From Dermatemys mawii (Eukaryota > Chordata > Testudines > Dermatemydidae): a DNA stretch of 64,000 bases. Positions 21,426 to 63,849 of this stretch are shown here, one piece after another. Made by a program: the position numbers and the translations under genes. Position 1 is the first letter of the stretch; every line of letters begins with the position of its first letter. The stretch spans positions 13,404,607-13,468,606 of the forward strand of contig ML677373.1 in NCBI GenBank assembly GCA_007922305.1, read 5' to 3'. Below the pieces are notes generated by a model, which saw only the letters and a program-made list of their open reading frames with translations, was not told where the DNA came from and ran no database searches.

Positions 21426-22669
21426 AGTGCTTGGCACCTGAGGCATCAAGTCTTCAACTAGCTTGCCAGTCAGGATGTTGGTTTTGGGGAGGATGCTGGA
21501 GCAACAACAAGAGGTCTGTTACCAGTTCAGGCAGGGTATCAGCCATGGATGGGGAGAGCGGACTCCTTCCATTGTAGCCAGCCCACTGGATGGAGGGGAC
21601 TTGACCAGCTGTGGAGCTGCTAATGGTTGAGCCATGATGAGAAGTTGATTATGTGTTAGTGATGTGTCAGGTGCAGACAAATCTGATCAGCAGCTGTGAG
21701 GACAAAGTACTGCCTAAAGTATATTTAAATGTCCTTGAGGAGAAATTAAATGGGCAAATCACTGTTTTTAAGAGAGGTTTTTTCCTCGGCTCAGGTAGTT
21801 GATGCCATATTCCCTATGAATTATTTATTGCAGGACTAAAAATACTTGGACATTCACAGCAAGAATGTAAGAGATTCTTCCTCCTCCAGCCCGGGTGGGT
21901 GGGTGGGAAGACTGGGTGTGTGGTGTGCTAGGCTGGGGTCAGCTATCTATTTTCCTGTGGCAATGACTGTAATGGTGAACCCTAGAACTGTGGCAGCGTC
22001 CTAGGTTTCCATAGCCAGGTATTAAGGCATGCCTTCATTCCTGCCCTTCCCTCCACTTAACCCTTAAACCTCAGTGGTTACTGAATGGTGCAGGTTATCT
22101 GGAGGGGGTTTGGTGATTTAGTCCAGTCTTGGCCCGAATACAAGCCAAGTGAAGAAAGCTGAGTGGGTGAGTTGGTTCTCTTGTTGGATTTGACCTAAAC
22201 TTCTCTTTAAGGCAGACTGTTGTTCTCCTGTCCTCCATTGGTTCCCTAGCAAGGAGAAAACTGCAGGGCCTTCTCCCCTTGTCACTGGATGGGGGGAATC
22301 AATGATCCAGCGGTGCTCACACTGTGCCCATCACTCTAGTCTAAGGACAGAATCACTGGCTTCCCCGTCTGGTCTCGCTACCAGGCTGTGAGATCGGGCC
22401 ATGCACTAGTGTTGCTTCTTTCCACAGGACCTCACGCTTATTGGCAACAGAAAACCAGGTTCCCCGGGTAGGTGGGGAGGATGCGGCTGTGACGGTGCAG
22501 GTTGCTGCAGGGGCCACTGTCCTACAAATGATTAAAGTTGACCTGGCTTCTCATTCCCAGAGGAGATCCAGGAGAGTCCAAGGGGGTGAGACCTTTTGCA
22601 TTCTGAAGGAAGTGTTGTTCTGTAAGAGCCCTGTTCTCGCCTGCGGAGAGAGAATGAAGATGAAATCTC
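21426..22669. other. GRIN2C intron 1, no gene seen
   Basis: No exon, RNA gene or definable repeat recognised. Confidence 0.3.
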
Positions 22670-23130
22670 AGCACTATAGTATTTGTGTTATTGTAGGGCC
22701 GAGGAGCCCCAGGCATGGCCCAAGACCCCATTGTACTAGGTGCTGGACAAACACGGAACAAAGACCGTCCCTACCCCAAGGAGCTGACAGTCTTGACCAA
22801 CAGCCTGTGCAGCGGGGGTGCAATTCAGTAAGTGCCCCATTCAAGATGGCTCCTCCTCTGCTAGAAACCTTCCAGTTGGGCTTTAATTATTATTAATTAA
22901 ATTAGCTATTTAATTATTAGCTATTGCAATTATGTGGAGCTCTTCTACAAACCTAAATCTTCCCAGCCATCCTCTGTAACTTGACTCATCCCTCTTAGCT
23001 GGAGGGAGAAAGTGCAGTTACATAGTCTTATTCCCATTCTTCAGCAATGGCGCAGAGGTTAAGTGACTTGCCCAAGGCTGCAGAGGGGCCAGTGTCAGAA
23101 CTAGGAGTAGAATTCATGACGTCCTGTCTT
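22670..23130 (-). repeat. MIR-type SINE relics, antisense
   Basis: It has ccccattgtactaggtgctggacaaacac and, further on, gcagaggttaagtgacttgcccaaggctgcagag. A TA-rich patch (22880-22920) lies between them. Confidence 0.6.
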
Positions 23131-23589
23131 CTGGGCCTGTGCTACAGTCTCCTCTTCCCGCCTTTCTTAGCAATGATACAAAGTAGGGATGGAGTGTGAA
23201 AGGAGTAAAAGCAGAGGAGAGGGAAGGGCCTGGGATGTGAAACAGCGTGTTCAGCCCAGCAGGCTGCAGGTCCCCTGGTGGGAGGTGCTACTCCCTGCAA
23301 AGATGCTTTTGGAATTACAGCTTTTAATTACAATTGGCATTTCCAAAACTCCTGCTGGCAGCCAACATCTTGCTGCAAAAGTGACACTCACGTTTGTGCC
23401 AGTAGCAGGGTGGGAGGCCGGTGTCACCATGTAAAGGAGCCTCCCTCTTGCTCCATTCCTGCTCTTAACATCAGAGGAAGGTCAAACATCTCCTTTCATT
23501 ACTCAGCCACTAATGATGCTCTCTGGACTGGTCGGTCGGCATTGCATGTGGAAGGGAAAGGTGCAGTGGGGCAGCCTTGCACTTAAATC

Positions 23590-23890
23590 ATAGAGTACAG
23601 GGGTTTGGTTTTTGTCCGTGACCTGCTGGGTGACCTGAGGCAAGTCAACCATGTGCTTCAGTTTCCCCTTTGTGTGAGGAGGAGGATATTACTGACTGAC
23701 TTTGCAGTGGAGGGTGAGAGTCTTCGATAAGGTTTGCAAAGCACTTTGAGATCCTGCGATGGTGAGTGCTATAGGAAGGCAGAGAGACTGGAAGCTCTTT
23801 GAGCCAGGAACTGTGTTTTGTTCTGTGTTTGTAAAGCGCCTAGCATGGTGGGGTCCTGGCCCAGGACTGGGGTCCTAGGCTCTACCACCA
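23590..23890 (+). repeat. MIR-type SINE relic
   Basis: The order gacctgctgggtgacctgaggcaagtc, gcttcagtttcccc, gcaaagcactttgagatcctgcgatg, then tgtttgtaaagcgcctagca is a near-complete sense MIR-class element. Confidence 0.7.
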
Positions 23891-25257
23891 TATAAATCAC
23901 ACAGTGACATAATTGGATCCAAACACCCCACTATGTTGGGGGAGGGGAGGAAGTCTGGCATCTAGAACCAAATCCAAACTTTGCACATGGGCCTAACAAC
24001 CCCCTCCCACCCCCGCCAACTCTGAGGTGCAGAGAATCCCAATCTGGGTGCAATGTTGGCAGTTGGGCCTATCTGTAGTAATGACCTTGGGCCCAGAGCT
24101 CCCTCCCTGGTTAGCTGAGTCACTAGCTGGTGTCTGTTGTTTCCATCAGGGTGGGGCCTGCAGGTCACAGGCCCGGTTGGGACGGGCACAGTACATCCAC
24201 ATATTGCAAAGACAATGCCTGCCCCAGAGCTCAGTCCCTCACATGAGGCTGCTGCTCACCAGAATGCACCAGGGAGCACCTGTTGGCATGGGAGCAGGAG
24301 ACTGTGCAGCTGGAGACCTGATGCCTGCTGTGTTGCCCCATGAGAGGGGCAGAAAGCTCAGCGAGGTTCTCTCCAGGCATCCTGCTGGGGGTGCAGCATG
24401 GGAATGTTTGCCCCCCACCCCCAGGATGGGATGTGGGGCCAGACCCCAAGCCCTGAGACTCCCCTTGGATCCATATGGGTATGGGGGGGTGAGGGGTGGG
24501 AAGAGAAGGTTAATGGAGAGGGCAGTGGAGATCCAGAGTGTCTCAACTGCCCCTTTGCAGTGCAGCTGCATTGGCACCATGCTGCCTTTGGGACCCCCAT
24601 TAAGCCATGATTCCCTGCTACAGAGGGTGTATGTAATGGAGCCTCCAGCCTGGGAATTTCCACTCTGAGCACTATGGGACCGATGTGGAAAATGATGCAC
24701 ACCACTCTCCCCCCAAAGCCAGCCTTCCCCTCCCGCACTGTGATTCCTGGACCCGCAGAGTACCTTCTTCAGAATCTGGTGAGGGGGCGGGTGGATGAGT
24801 GGGGAAGTGCTGCTGCAGGTGTGTTTGAAGCTCCTTGCTCTTTGAGAGGTGGATCAAGGACCTGGAGCAATAATTGGGGCTCTCAGTGACTTAGGACCCA
24901 ACCCTGTTCCCTTTGCAAACCATGTGGCTTTTCCTTGTGGCTTCACAGGAAACAGAACTGGGCCCTTATAAGCTAAGTTGCTGCCTAGAATTTTTGTTCT
25001 ATATCACCCTGGAACTGCTTGGAGGGGTTGGGGGAGCTGCCGTCTTCCAGAGGTTTCCCCACACTAAGACAGCCAGTTACAAGAGTCTTTGTGGGTTTGG
25101 CTGTGTGATGCATTGGGGTGGGGGAAGGACTCTGTGGATCAAGGTAAATATTGCATCAGAATCCAAGAAAAGTCTGAATAAAAGCCCCAGAGCTGACCAG
25201 CCCCAAGGAGTCAGGTTCAGATTTTGATCTCTTTTGCCTCAGCCTTATGTCCTGTAG
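23891..25257. other. GRIN2C intron 1, no gene seen
   Basis: GC-rich stretch with overlapping ORFs on both strands (up to 213 codons at 24027-24668) but no recognisable domain, no conserved-looking codon pattern and no splice context. Confidence 0.35.
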
Positions 25258-25332
25258 CACCCTAGGAGCTTAATGGATAAGGCTCTGGTCTCCTGAGCAG
25301 ACGATTGTGGGTTTTAGCCCTGTGTGGGGTGG
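25258..25332 (+). pseudogene. Degenerate tRNA-Arg (CCT)-like relic
   Basis: The 75-base stretch keeps a fully paired acceptor stem (CACCCTA with TGGGGTG, one G-T pair) and the D-arm motif TTAATGGATAAGGC of arginine tRNAs. The loop carries CTCCTGA, with CCT in the anticodon position. The anticodon stem is broken. The T-loop reads TTTTAGC instead of TTCGANT, so the internal B box is damaged. It is most likely a dead tRNA gene copy or tRNA-derived insertion, because no SINE body follows. Confidence 0.55.
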
Positions 25333-26240
25333 AAGATGCTTCTTATCCCTCTTGTTTCAGTGCATAAAATGACCTTTAAGTGACTGGGTTTGGAAGAAAT
25401 TTCCCTTCTGGACAGGCTATTTTATAATTCCCCGCTTTGGAATTTCTTCCTCAGAAATATCTGGCTACTGTCAGACAGGGTACTGCACCAGGCTGACCAC
25501 TGGTGCCAATCAAAATCTATTTGGCAAAAGATAATGAAACCAACATACTCAGTGCAGGAGGAGAAGAGGCAGGCCCTCGGCCATTAGAGCTAGGGGTGGC
25601 TAGTTTTGGGGGAGGGATATTTGGCTTCCTGTCCTCAGGGTGTGTCCAGCTTCCAGCTGAGCTGAAGTTCACAGTAATTAGAATCTCCCTGAACTTTGCA
25701 GGGCTTTGTCACGTGTCATCGTTTTGCGGGATTAGCTGCCTAAACCTCTGCCTTCTCCAAAATACTTAAAGCTCGTTTTTTCCCCTCAAATGTTTAAATA
25801 TTTTATTATTACCCTGGGTACTTAATCTTTGAGTTGATGGAACTGAAGGTGCCTATCAGCCTGTGAAATACATTTCCTTTTTTTAATTTAAAACGGAAGG
25901 CAAGCAGCTCTCTGGTAACTGACAGCCCAGGGATGGCAGGAGCCAGGGGAGAATGGGAAAGTGGAGACAATATTGCTTCTGAAGATCATTTAAAACCATA
26001 TAAAAACGTTCAAGGGCGCCCGGAGCCTGAGTTGCTGAGGAACAAAGGGCACCAGGAGGAAAGGATGGAGACAAGGAGAACTGTGCTTGTATTTAACCGC
26101 TTCACCTCTGAATTCTCTAACCACGTGCAAAATATGCCACAGGTGTTTTGGGAGCTAATGTAGTCTATTGTTGGACTGAAATATGAAACTCATTCCACCC
26201 AGGTGGGCTCTGATGTACCGATATAGCAAGGAAGCAGAGG
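25333..26240. other. GRIN2C intron 1, no gene seen
   Basis: AT-rich patches (25740-25900). No gene or definable repeat. Confidence 0.3.
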
Positions 26241-26275
26241 GGATCAGATGATTATAAAAGCCAGCAGGGAGAGAG
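26241..26275 (+). repeat. TATA-containing 35-bp repeat, sense copy
   Basis: The segment around gattataaaagccagcag is repeated in inverted orientation at 26956-26990 with 33 of 35 positions matching. It resembles an LTR core promoter. Confidence 0.6.
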
Positions 26276-26283
26276 AGTTGCAG

Positions 26284-26445
26284 GAGGATAGGGCACTGAA
26301 TGGGGAATCCTTGACTTTGGCCAAGTCCCTTCACCGCTTTGTGCCTCAGTTTCCCTCCCTACAAAATGGAGATGATGCTTCCTGCTCAGCTTTGCAAGGT
26401 GCTTTGAGCGACTCATGAAAAGGTACCGAAGTGCTAAGTGTCCCT
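26284..26445 (+). repeat. MIR-type SINE relic
   Basis: It has ttggccaagtcccttcaccgc, tgtgcctcagtttccctccc, then gcaaggtgctttgagcgactcatg. Confidence 0.65.
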
Positions 26446-26599
26446 GCATACCATCGCCGAAGTGGCGATGCTCTAGATAGGAATAGCATAGAGGAGAGCC
26501 TATTCAGTATGTCCGAGAGATCACAGAGAGCCTCCAGGAGGCCTGTTCCATGTAAGGGACATGGGGACTGTGAAGCTATAATGAGTGTGACTGTATGCT

Positions 26600-27885
26600 G
26601 TATATATGGCACCAGTCCAACTGCATACTATCATTGGAGCTAAAAACTGGGGTGTTGAGCTCCCCAAACTCAGACTTTTACCATGTCAGGTGATGGGTCT
26701 GAAGGCTGCAGACCTGCCTCCCCAGCCCAGCAAGGATTCACACCACCCCCAGAGGCTGTTCTGGTCCTTTTGCCCAACAGTCTTCAGCAAACCCAAATAC
26801 AACAGTTCCACGTAAATCCAACAGCTGCCTTTCCCCAGAGCCAGTGGCTTCCTTGCTACAGCTTCCCTGGTCCTCCAGGCAACCTGCCTAGGAACCCTCC
26901 TGCTCCAGGACCTATCACAGGGCAAACCTTCTTTCTCCCTGTATCTTCTTCAGCTCCCTCTCCTTGCTGGCTTTTATAATCATCTGATCCTCAGCTGATC
27001 AGTTTCAGCTAGGAGGTAGCTGATCCATCACTGATGAGGCTTGGCCCAACTTCCCCTTAAAGGGCCAGCCACTCTGTGACAGGTATCATCACCTAGCTCA
27101 GAGTAATACAGTGCTAGAGCTTTTATACACCTTGTGGATGCCCCAGTTCAGGGCAACTGCATCTTTATTCCTCCTCTGCCCACTGTAGGTTCCTGGCTCC
27201 TCAGCCATCACCTCTCTTGGGCAGAGATCCACATCTCTCTCCCTCCTGACCAGTGGTTTTTCAAGGCTGCACAGTTCCCTGCCTACACTGTGATATTCCC
27301 AACAAGCCAGACTGCTTAAACAGTCCAGCATCTGTACTTTGCTTTCTCTCCAGAGGCCATGCCTAATGTATTTCCTGCAGTTATAAGTTACCACACAGTT
27401 CTTTGTAAGCAAGCACATTTATTCTTAAGGTGAAAGCATTATAGAAAAAACATATTTGAAACAGTAGAAGAACTTACACGCATGGTAAAAAGCTTAGCAG
27501 AGGTCACCCCAATTCCAACCTAGAGCAGGTGTCCGTCCTTCAAACTATGTAACTTGATTTTGCCCGTGGAAGTTTGAGTGTCTCAGATTCAGAGACAGAA
27601 CCCAGGCTGGACAGTTCATCTGTTTTTGCTACAATTCAGGTCTTTGATCTTGTCTCCAGGAACAGGTAATCTGCAGACAGTGATCTGTTCCTCAGGACAC
27701 AGCTTTAAAAAACATAATGCAAATTTCCCCACCTCTAGTTAACTTCTCCCTAGGCATTCCTTAGGAAATCCACTTCATGCTTATTGTCCATTCTCATCAG
27801 GCACATTTTTAGTGTAATCTTTTGGACTCCCAGGTCTCACTTCACACCTCCCCCAGAGAGGTCACATACAATCCTGGCCCACAAT
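26600..27885 (-). mobile_element. Possible LTR-type repeat(s), antisense
   Basis: Read on the - strand, a segment beginning tgtcacagagtggctggccc near 27081 runs through a TATA element (gattataaaagcc, 26956-26990). A second block from 27885 down carries two AATAAA-type signals and a gtgtataaaagc box. No retroviral or gypsy coding sequence and no matching target duplication were found. Ends and class are uncertain. Confidence 0.3.
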
Positions 27886-29541
27886 AATACACAAGCTTTG
27901 CAATTAATAGAATGGATCCCAAAGACAGTTAAGCTTAAATCAATAAGGTTTCCCAAGGATATGCAGGAAATTGCCCTATCTCTCATAGTTGGCTTCTAAT
28001 CTGATCTTCCACTCAATCTAGTAGAGGGAGAGGAAGCCCCGGCACCTTGTATGGCTAAGGGCACCATTCTCCTGCCAGCAATGGCAGCGAGTGTGGAATG
28101 TGCCATAGAGACCTGCCGTGCAGATGAAAGAGCCGCTGGATCAGATGGGAGAAGGTTGACTTTAAATTGTTGAAGGGATTGTCGGGTGTACAAAGAGCCA
28201 GGCAATATAGCCTCCAACTCTCTGCATCTTCTGCCTTTGTCCACCCCCTCTTTGCGCGTGATAAAACAGAGCTATTCAAAACTGGGGAAGTGAAAGGAAA
28301 TAAAAAAATGGAATTTCACAGCAGTAGTAGCCCAGAGAGCATCTAGGGAGCCTGCAACCAGAGTGAAAGGAGCTGGCAAACACTAGAGCTATGGGGTAGG
28401 CTGGGGGGATAGTGGGGGGAGGGGCACTGGGGTGGGTGGGGAGTTCGGCTGTGTGGTGTAGTGGAAAGGGGAGGCATTGAATATCAGGCATCTGATCATC
28501 CCATACATCTCTGTAGACACCCATTGACTTCAGCCAGTGAGGGGACATTGACCCAGGGTTGATGGGAAGGCACCCATTGTTGGCCTTGAGTGAAACCCTT
28601 GCCCCCATCCCATTCCCTCCCTGCCTGTCCCAGGGGTTGAACTGACAGACTTTCTCAGGAGCTGCCTCCACCCTCTATGGCTGGACAGTGTCCATAGAGA
28701 GGCGTTTGAAGGGGTGAAGTGTGACAGACTGAGTCTCTGCTGGGCTTTGGCATGGGGGTGCAGAGCATGCCGAACAAAGAGGGGCTGGAAACTTTGCTGC
28801 TGGGAGGGATACCCTGAGCCCGGTGCATGGGGCTTCATCCTTTCATCTCCTCTGAGCACTTGTCAGAGCCGTGGGATGGGCGCCCTGGGGATCAGCTCCA
28901 CAAAAGCGCCCCACAGCCGGGAACGCTTCAAGCCAAGTCCAGAGCAGAAGGATCCAGACCTTCTTGGGCTTGGGCTCCCTGCACATAGGAGCTTCCCTTC
29001 GAAGGCTGAGCATGGGGCTGGGAATAGCGGAGTCATCCTGCTAACCAGTGTCTGCAGTATGCAGTAGGGTGTGGGATGAGGGGCTGGGGATCAAAGGGAG
29101 AAAAGCGTAAGGTCAGCAGGCAGCGAGGTGCAGAATAGGAGCCGTCGGAGAGAAGGGCAGGAGAGGCTCGTAGACCTGGAAAGAGGGGATCACTGTGTGC
29201 CTAGCTTGTTTCATTCCCTGATTGTTCCTATGAAGAAGCTGCTGACAACCTGGTGTGATGCCCTGGAGCCAGGGGTATATGGAGCTGTGGGAAGGAGAGC
29301 TGGCCTGCAAGAGTGGGGGTCATTCATGGAGCAGAGGGTCCCAGGTGCTAGCTGTGTTCCTCGCCGTGTTGCCAGGGCTTCTGCTGGCAGGTCCTTCTCT
29401 CCCCGCTGCCAGACTCTAAGCCCCTCTCCTGCTGAGTTCTTGTTCTTTCTCCCTGCTCCCCCACTCCCCCTGGGCCTCCCACCCCGTTCACATTCAGCTC
29501 TGTCTGTTGCCCATTCCCACCCTGGTTTCTGTTTGCTTTAG
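27886..29541. other. End of GRIN2C intron 1, no gene seen
   Basis: No exon is recognised before the acceptor tttgctttag at 29541. Confidence 0.35.
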
Positions 29542-29565
29542 GTTCACAGTGACTCGGTGGTGGAC

Positions 29566-59997
<30,432 letters not shown>

Positions 59998-60230
59998 GGG
60001 TAGAGGGTGGCTGGGTTAGGGCTATCGTTACTTGGCGTATATCCATGTTACTGCTCCCCACACATCATCTGGAGATAACAGATCAGGTGTGACTCTTGAG
60101 GATTGATCTAAAATCTCAGTCCATGAGTTTCCCCTGCTATTTGGCACCAGCAGAAAGATCTTTTTCCATTTCCTCAATTACTGATGGACCAAAAAATAAT
60201 AAAGCAGCAACTATGTGATACGGGGCACAA
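59998..60230 (+). other. GRIN2C: GRIN2C 3' UTR, proximal form
   Basis: This is the sequence between the stop codon and the first poly(A) signal. The right limit assumes cleavage 15-30 bases after AATAAA at 60198-60203. Confidence 0.5.
60198..60203 (+). terminator. GRIN2C: AATAAA poly(A) signal, GRIN2C
   Basis: First canonical AATAAA, about 200 bases after the stop. ATTAAA at 60627-60632 and AATAAA at 62297-62302 are possible distal alternatives. Confidence 0.5.
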
Positions 60231-60775
60231 ACCTAACTGTAGAAGGCACTTTAGTGGGTGAATTCTGAAGTCTTCCATTGTTGGGCACAGGGACTTAGCA
60301 TGGGCCATGCGATGCTCTTGGTTGTGTCTTGTCCAGTTGTCATATGTGGCTAGCTATAAAATATCCTGTACAATGTCAATGATTTATTTCTGGTTCCAGT
60401 TAACTTGGGGCACATGCCCACAGCTCTGCTTTCTGTGAAAAGATGGGGACATCTTCCAGCCCTGCTCCCCACCCCCCAACTGTGACTGTTCGGCTTCTCA
60501 AGCTGCGCTAACGCTAACACGGACCACACCAGGGCCAGGAACACTCACATTCCTTAGGATAGTTTCAATAGTTTTCTTAATATTTTGGTTTCTTAAAGTG
60601 AGAACTCCAAATGCCATGCCTAGATCATTAAAGAGACGTTTTCAATCTTATTTCTCTAATTCTGCCATCATTCTGAATCAAACTCAGGCTTATTTATGCC
60701 AAGGTTTCTATTGATCTCTAACATGCAGAAAGCCGCCTTTTCAGCCGGAAGGCCTGCAAACAGTTTAGTAAATGA

Positions 60776-60872
60776 ATCAGATTCTCAGCTTGTACAGATC
60801 AACTGAGCTCTGTTGAAATCAGTGGATTTACACTGGACTTACTCATGCACACAAGCTGAGGATCTGATTAGA
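60776..60872. mobile_element. Palindromic ccagctgat-family MITE
   Basis: Arms cagattctcagcttgtacagatcaac and cacaagctgaggatctgatt enclose gttgaaatcagtggatttacac, an imperfect single hairpin. Confidence 0.6.
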
Positions 60873-63849
60873 ATCCTGCACTTGAGTCTCTCCAGCCAGG
60901 CCCTTAGGCCTGCACCTATCTCCACTGACTTCAGGAGCAGGGACAAACTCTGTGGTTTCCTGGGGGAGGGGGTGTGTGGGAAAAGGTAACGGGGGTACAA
61001 GATGGTAGCTGTCCAACTGGAAGCTGTGCCAGAGCCGCCGTCCTGGAGTTGTCAGGAGGTGTTTGACCCCTGCTCCACCTCAGGCCCTGCCCTCACTCCA
61101 CCCTGCCTGCTCCTGCTCCAGCCCCTCTGCCAAGTGTGCCCTGCCCTGGCTCCTCCTTAGCACCTCCTACATGCTGCTGAACAGCTAATCACTGGCAGGC
61201 AGGAGGAGCTAATGGGGCTGGGGTCTGCCTGGGACACCCCTGGAATCCACGCCTATGAGCTGTGCAATGGTGGTGTTGGATGCGACTTGCCAGCTCTGGC
61301 CTCACTTGGTGAATATGCAATGAGGGGAACTCCTCTGGAGATGCTACACTCTCTGATGGGTTTTTAACTCAGTGTCAATCCTCACAGGCACAGTCTGTTT
61401 GCCTGTGTTTGGTTAACACGATGATTCAATCCAGCCACTGCCTGGCCCTTTTGCACACCCAAACAAAGCCTGATGCGAGGAGAGTTGAGCTGTTGAATAG
61501 AGATCAGGGGAACTGTATTTAATTTAACTCCAGAGTGGTGAGAAAAAGCCCTTTGCTATTCTGTATCTTATTTCTATTAACTCCCTTGTGTTCAGTCACT
61601 TGGTCTCATTATAGTCACAGCAGGATCAAAGGCCTTGAGAGGAGACATCACCTACCTGCTAATTTTTCATTTACTGTCACATGATAGCCAGGGCTTGGTG
61701 TGACTAATGTGTTTTCCTCATTTGCTTTCTGTCACTGAGCTGCCACCTCTCCCCATCCTGTGTGGCGGGAGCAGAGAAACCCGGCTCTGGCAAAAGACCA
61801 GAGAGGGGTTTTGTGTGGAAAGAGATCACAGCTACTGCCCTGCTCAGGCTTCAGGCCTAGTCTCATCCCTGCCTCTGTGTGGCTCATGTACTAACCTCAA
61901 ATGTTGTAGCTACAGGACTACAGCACAGCAACTGCGCAAGGAGCCTAACTCGTCGTCCACCCTGCGACTGGAGTAAAGCTGATTTCAGAAACTTGGGAAG
62001 ATTCAGAATCACACCCATTTATTTAATCCTTCCCCTAAAGGGGTCTGCATGGGCAGAGGTGGGCTTTTTTTAATGCCATGCATCAGTGTATGCATGTGCC
62101 CTCAGCAATGGCTTTACAGAGCTCCGGTGGGGAAAGCAAGAGTATCTTCCTCTCCCCTTGCTCCAGTAAACACCAGTGTCAAAAGGCCTGGGTAGCAACT
62201 GAGAACTTGTTGGCCTTGCACTTGTTCTCCTACCTGAGGCAACAGCCAGTTAAATACACTCAAATGAAATTAGCTCAGGGAACTAATGTGCAGACAAATA
62301 AAATGCTGTGAAGGAAAAGTACAGGCTTAATACGAGCCTCTAGCATTTATGGAACATGAAATTAAATCATCCGCAGTGAAAATCTAACTTTGGCTGGGAG
62401 CAGGAGGGCTGAGCGCTCTGCCTGCTCTAGCCCATGTTCCTATTACTCTCCAGGCCATGCTGTACTGACTGTGCTCCCTCCACTACACCTGAAGCAGGAG
62501 GAAATAGCACTTAATTAACTGCCCTTGGGAGCAGCTACTGACCGTAAGAAGGTGCACACTGAAGCCAAGAGGAGATCTGTTTGGTATTGTGTGCTAGGTT
62601 CCCAAGCAGGGCTGTTGTCTCCCTGCCAGATCTTCCCACCGCCCTCCCAGGAGCAGCCGCCAGAGTCTTCTGACTGAAATTGCCGACGTTTCATTTCTTT
62701 CATTAAAAATCGATTGTGCTGGGGGGTGCAGCCAGCTGAAGTGGTTATTTGTCCTGGCCCCTCAAGGTTCTTTTCCTGGGCAAGGGCACAAGAGTGCAGA
62801 GCTGCTCGGGCAAGGCAGAGGGGAAGAGGGTAGCAGGGCCTGGGTGAACCTCTGCCCCTACTGCAGTGACTGACCAAACCCCGAGTGTTGGGATTCCCTC
62901 TGGCTTCAGGTATTTTTAAAGTGCATGTGGTGCTGGAAGAAGTTACAGCCCTGCTGCCTGTGGGCCGGGTCTTAGCTACGCTACTGCCATGGGACCATAG
63001 AAAAGGTGTCATTGACCCCTTGCGCCAGAAGGCTTTGCCAGCCCTGGTGCAGGAGGCAGAGCAGGAGCAGAAGATGCTGTGCTGTTGTGATCATCTCCTT
63101 CCTGGGGCCCTGGGGAGCAGAGTAAGTAAGAGCAGTCGTGAGGCCCTGGTCACAGGATCGAGGGACAGCCAAGGCCTCTAGACCACAGCAGACCAGCCTC
63201 TTAGGTGCCACAGGGTGGGAGGAGGCTAGAGTGAGGTACATCAAGGGGCAAGGCCCCCGCTTAGGAAGGGAAGTTGTGCGCAATATCCAACCAAGTGACC
63301 CACTTGCTGCAGAGGAAGATGAAAGCCCCTTAATTCACCCCCAAGTATGTGAACAAGAACCAGCCAGCCAAGCACCTGAGAGACACACGGCTTGGTGCCA
63401 TCTTGGAGCCCTGGTCTGCCTTGTCCAATGTCCCATATCCACCCAGGGCCAGACCTGGTGCTTCAGAAGGAGACTAAAAGCAGAGTCCATGACTGGGGGG
63501 TGGGCCAACCCTTCTGAGCACGGTGGGTGGGCCGCTGAAGCCACGGGAATGTCAGCCATAAGGCCAGGGCTGCCTGACGGAGAGGAAAAAGTGGGAAGAG
63601 GGAACTGAACACTCAACCAAGGCCAGGGAAGGGCATAATACCAAACTCCCCACCCCAGCACCGCTCACCCCTTTGAGAAGGCAACTCTAAAAGAGGAGGG
63701 GACTGAGAGGAACCGAACTGGAGCCCCAGCTCGAGGGCCAGTTGCACCCTAGGAGCAAGCGGTTTATGTTGTTTAGGACACACCACTGCAATCCCGCAAG
63801 ACCATGTCTCTAGAAACCCCAGCGCCCCACACTGGCACGCCTTACGGCA
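60873..63849. other. Downstream intergenic, no gene seen
   Basis: Only ORFs without family motifs are present (for example 62515-63012 and 63335-63661 on the - strand). In mammals TMEM104 lies downstream in convergent orientation, but I recognise no exon of it here. Confidence 0.35.

Noticed and set aside
24027..24668. 213-codon + strand ORF in intron 1
   Set aside because: No motif, unsupported splice context, and similar-size ORFs occur on the opposite strand over the same bases.
29557..29565. Upstream in-frame GTG codons as GluN2C start
   Set aside because: Eukaryotic initiation at GTG is improbable here. The ATG at 29566 directly begins a signal peptide.
62297..62302. AATAAA as the main GRIN2C poly(A) signal
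   Set aside because: It is 2.3 kb beyond the stop with a good signal at 60198. It is possible only as a distal alternative.
62515..63012. 165-codon - strand ORF as a TMEM104 exon
   Set aside because: The sequence shows no transmembrane pattern and no resemblance I can support.
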